Shown here one piece after another: positions 42,562 through 43,542 of a stretch of 43,542 nucleotides of DNA (its first letter is position 1; the number at the start of each line of letters is the position of its first letter). Source of the DNA: Flavobacteriales bacterium (GTDB lineage Bacteria; Bacteroidota; Bacteroidia; Flavobacteriales; Flavobacteriaceae). Position numbers and translations under genes: made by a program. The notes beneath the pieces were generated by a model. It was not told where the DNA came from, did not search any database, and saw only the letters and a list, made by a program, of their open reading frames with translations. Location of the stretch: contig JAMOMQ010000067.1 in the NCBI GenBank assembly GCA_027066995.1, positions 1 through 43,542 on the forward strand, in the 5' to 3' direction.

Positions 42562-43404
42562 TTAAAAACGCCAAGCCAAAATATGAATCTTTTTTTGTCC
42601 TTGTTGCAAAGGTATAATTTGCACTTCTTTGGCATTTAACCTTTGTAATAATTTTTGTAGTTTAGGTATGTTGTTTTTATCGGATATCAAACCGGTAAAC
42701 CATTGTATTTGATTCTTAAACAAAGCACTTTCCTTAATATATTTTTTCAAAAAAAGCAATTCTCCGCCTTTGGTCCACAATTCGTTGGCTTGTCCTTTAA
42801 AATTTCTTTGCTGCGGCAATTTTAAGTTTTTGTTTTTACGCCGGTTGGCATTTTCGGCAGCTTTTTGTGAAGGGTAAAACGGTGGATTGCAAATGCTGGC
42901 GGCAAATGCGTCGCCGGGTGCAATGATGTTTTGTAGAATTTTGCCGGATTCCGGTTGCCATTTCAATTTTATTTTACCGGCCAATTGGTTTTTATCAATT
43001 ATTTTTTGTGCAATTTGCAAAGATTCTTGTTGACTATCCGTGGCAGTAAAATGCCAACCGAATAAACTTTGTCCCAATAACGGATAAATCAGGCTGGCGC
43101 CGGTGCCAATATCTAGTATTTGAATGGGTTTTTGTGGCTTTCCAATCAAATCGTTTATATGATACAAATAGTCGGCGCGTCCGGGAACGGGTGGGGTTAA
43201 ATTGTCTATCGGAAATTCCCAGTAATTGATTTGATGATAAGCTTTTAGCAAGGCTTGGTTGAGGTAGCGCACCGCTTCCGGATTAGAAAAATCAACGGTT
43301 GATTGCCCATATTTGTTTGTAAATACATACGCTGATAATTTTGGAAGCACTTTGGTTAAGTGTTCCATATCATATGCTTTTTGGTAAATATTATCAGGAT
43401 GCAT
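42562..43404 (-). CDS. rlmF: 23S rRNA (adenine1618-N6)-methyltransferase RlmF
   Basis: RlmF methylates A1618 of 23S rRNA with S-adenosylmethionine. The preferred start gives 280 residues beginning MHPDNIYQKAYDMEHLTKVLP, which matches the usual HPRNxHxxxYDxxxL opening of the family. Other motifs are STVDFSNPEAVRYLNQALL, PPVPGRADYLYHI, the SAM loop ILDIGTGASLIYP, and the catalytic NPPFYPS. The frame stays open to an ATG at 43485. That longer form would run through the coding end of the upstream thioesterase gene, whose stop lies 7 bases before 43404, so 43404 is favoured. The two genes are probably cotranscribed. Confidence 0.93.
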   Translation of the reverse strand: MHPDNIYQKAYDMEHLTKVLPKLSAYVFTNKYGQSTVDFSNPEAVRYLNQALLKAYHQINYWEFPIDNLTPPVPGRADYLYHINDLIGKPQKPIQILDIGTGASLIYPLLGQSLFGWHFTATDSQQESLQIAQKIIDKNQLAGKIKLKWQPESGKILQNIIAPGDAFAASICNPPFYPSQKAAENANRRKNKNLKLPQQRNFKGQANELWTKGGELLFLKKYIKESALFKNQIQWFTGLISDKNNIPKLQKLLQRLNAKEVQIIPLQQGQKKIHILAWRF

Positions 43405-43411
43405 AAAGCTG

Positions 43412-43542
43412 TTATTTTGCTTTGCGCTCAATGGTTTTAAAATCTTTTGATTTGGGCAAGTCTTGTAACTTTTGTAAAATGTCATCGGGCAGGGTGGTCA
43501 GTTTTCTTTTTTGTAAATCAAACCAAGCACCGTAAACTTTTA
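43412..43542 (-). CDS. C-terminal end of a probable acyl-CoA thioesterase (partial)
   Basis: The last 43 codons of a gene enter from the right edge on the reverse strand. They read KVYGAWFDLQKRKLTTLPDD followed by a Lys-rich helix (ILQKLQDLPKSKDFKT) and a stop at 43412. The W-x-D-x-x-x-RK-x-x-x-LP-x-D pattern is typical of the C-terminus of hotdog-fold acyl-CoA thioesterases (4-hydroxybenzoyl-CoA thioesterase type) in Bacteroidota. The active site lies outside the window, so the substrate cannot be judged. It precedes rlmF by 7 bases. Confidence 0.7.
   Translation of the reverse strand, partial: KVYGAWFDLQKRKLTTLPDDILQKLQDLPKSKDFKTIERKAK

Noticed and set aside
1-43542. CRISPR array, toxin-antitoxin pair, restriction system or prophage
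   Set aside because: No regularly spaced direct repeats, nuclease/methylase pairs, phage structural genes or integrases were seen in any region.

Overview
The window is AT-rich chromosomal DNA from a member of the Bacteroidota, most probably class Flavobacteriia. Four things point there: promoters of the TAnnTTTG (-7) type, often with TTG 17-20 bp upstream; a complete alternative complex III operon (actABCDEF); a secreted protein with a type IX secretion sorting tail; and Bacteroidota-restricted families such as DUF4837. No phage, CRISPR array, plasmid or complete insertion sequence is visible. The content is mostly housekeeping.

Layout. 1-5.5 kb: the 3' end of an acyl-CoA ligase gene (probably menE), a free-standing CZB zinc-binding protein, then a reverse-strand ftsK / lolA / LptF-LptG permease cluster. 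5.9-12.3 kb: PpiD-type foldase, pgk, an MltD-type lytic transglycosylase with two LysM domains, a DUF4837 lipoprotein, and tatA convergent to it. 12.4-18.4 kb: a secreted metallophosphatase, a YCF48-repeat T9SS cargo and a large AsmA-family protein with a repetitive coiled-coil tail. 18.5-26.5 kb: alternative complex III, which oxidises menaquinol and reduces cytochrome c. Its operon ends at a strong terminator with no oxidase genes behind it. 26.6-31.7 kb: a tightly packed run of SPOR protein, rlmH, a CPBP-protease/RdgB fusion, a DUF481 protein and pabA-pabB-pabC (p-aminobenzoate for folate). 31.8-36.2 kb: a UPF0173 hydrolase, a TonB-receptor-like outer membrane protein, a small beta-barrel protein, two short inverted-repeat (MITE-like) elements and tRNA-Thr(CGU). 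36.3-43.5 kb: a VTT/DedA-like protein overlapping pssA, RDD and Nudix proteins, a ZIP metal transporter behind a GH114-like lipoprotein, two orphan proteins, rlmF, and the end of a thioesterase gene.

Several genes serve the cell envelope: LolA, LptF/G, PpiD, MltD, TatA, AsmA, SPOR, VTT, PssA and the barrels. I found no clear new defence or mobile system. The most unusual items are the in-frame fusion of a CAAX-type membrane protease to the nucleotide-pool enzyme RdgB, the two MITE-like elements, a tatA stop codon in the loop of a shared terminator, the free-standing CZB protein with two tandem promoters, and the pssA-VTT pair. Functions are inferred by reading motifs; no database search was run.
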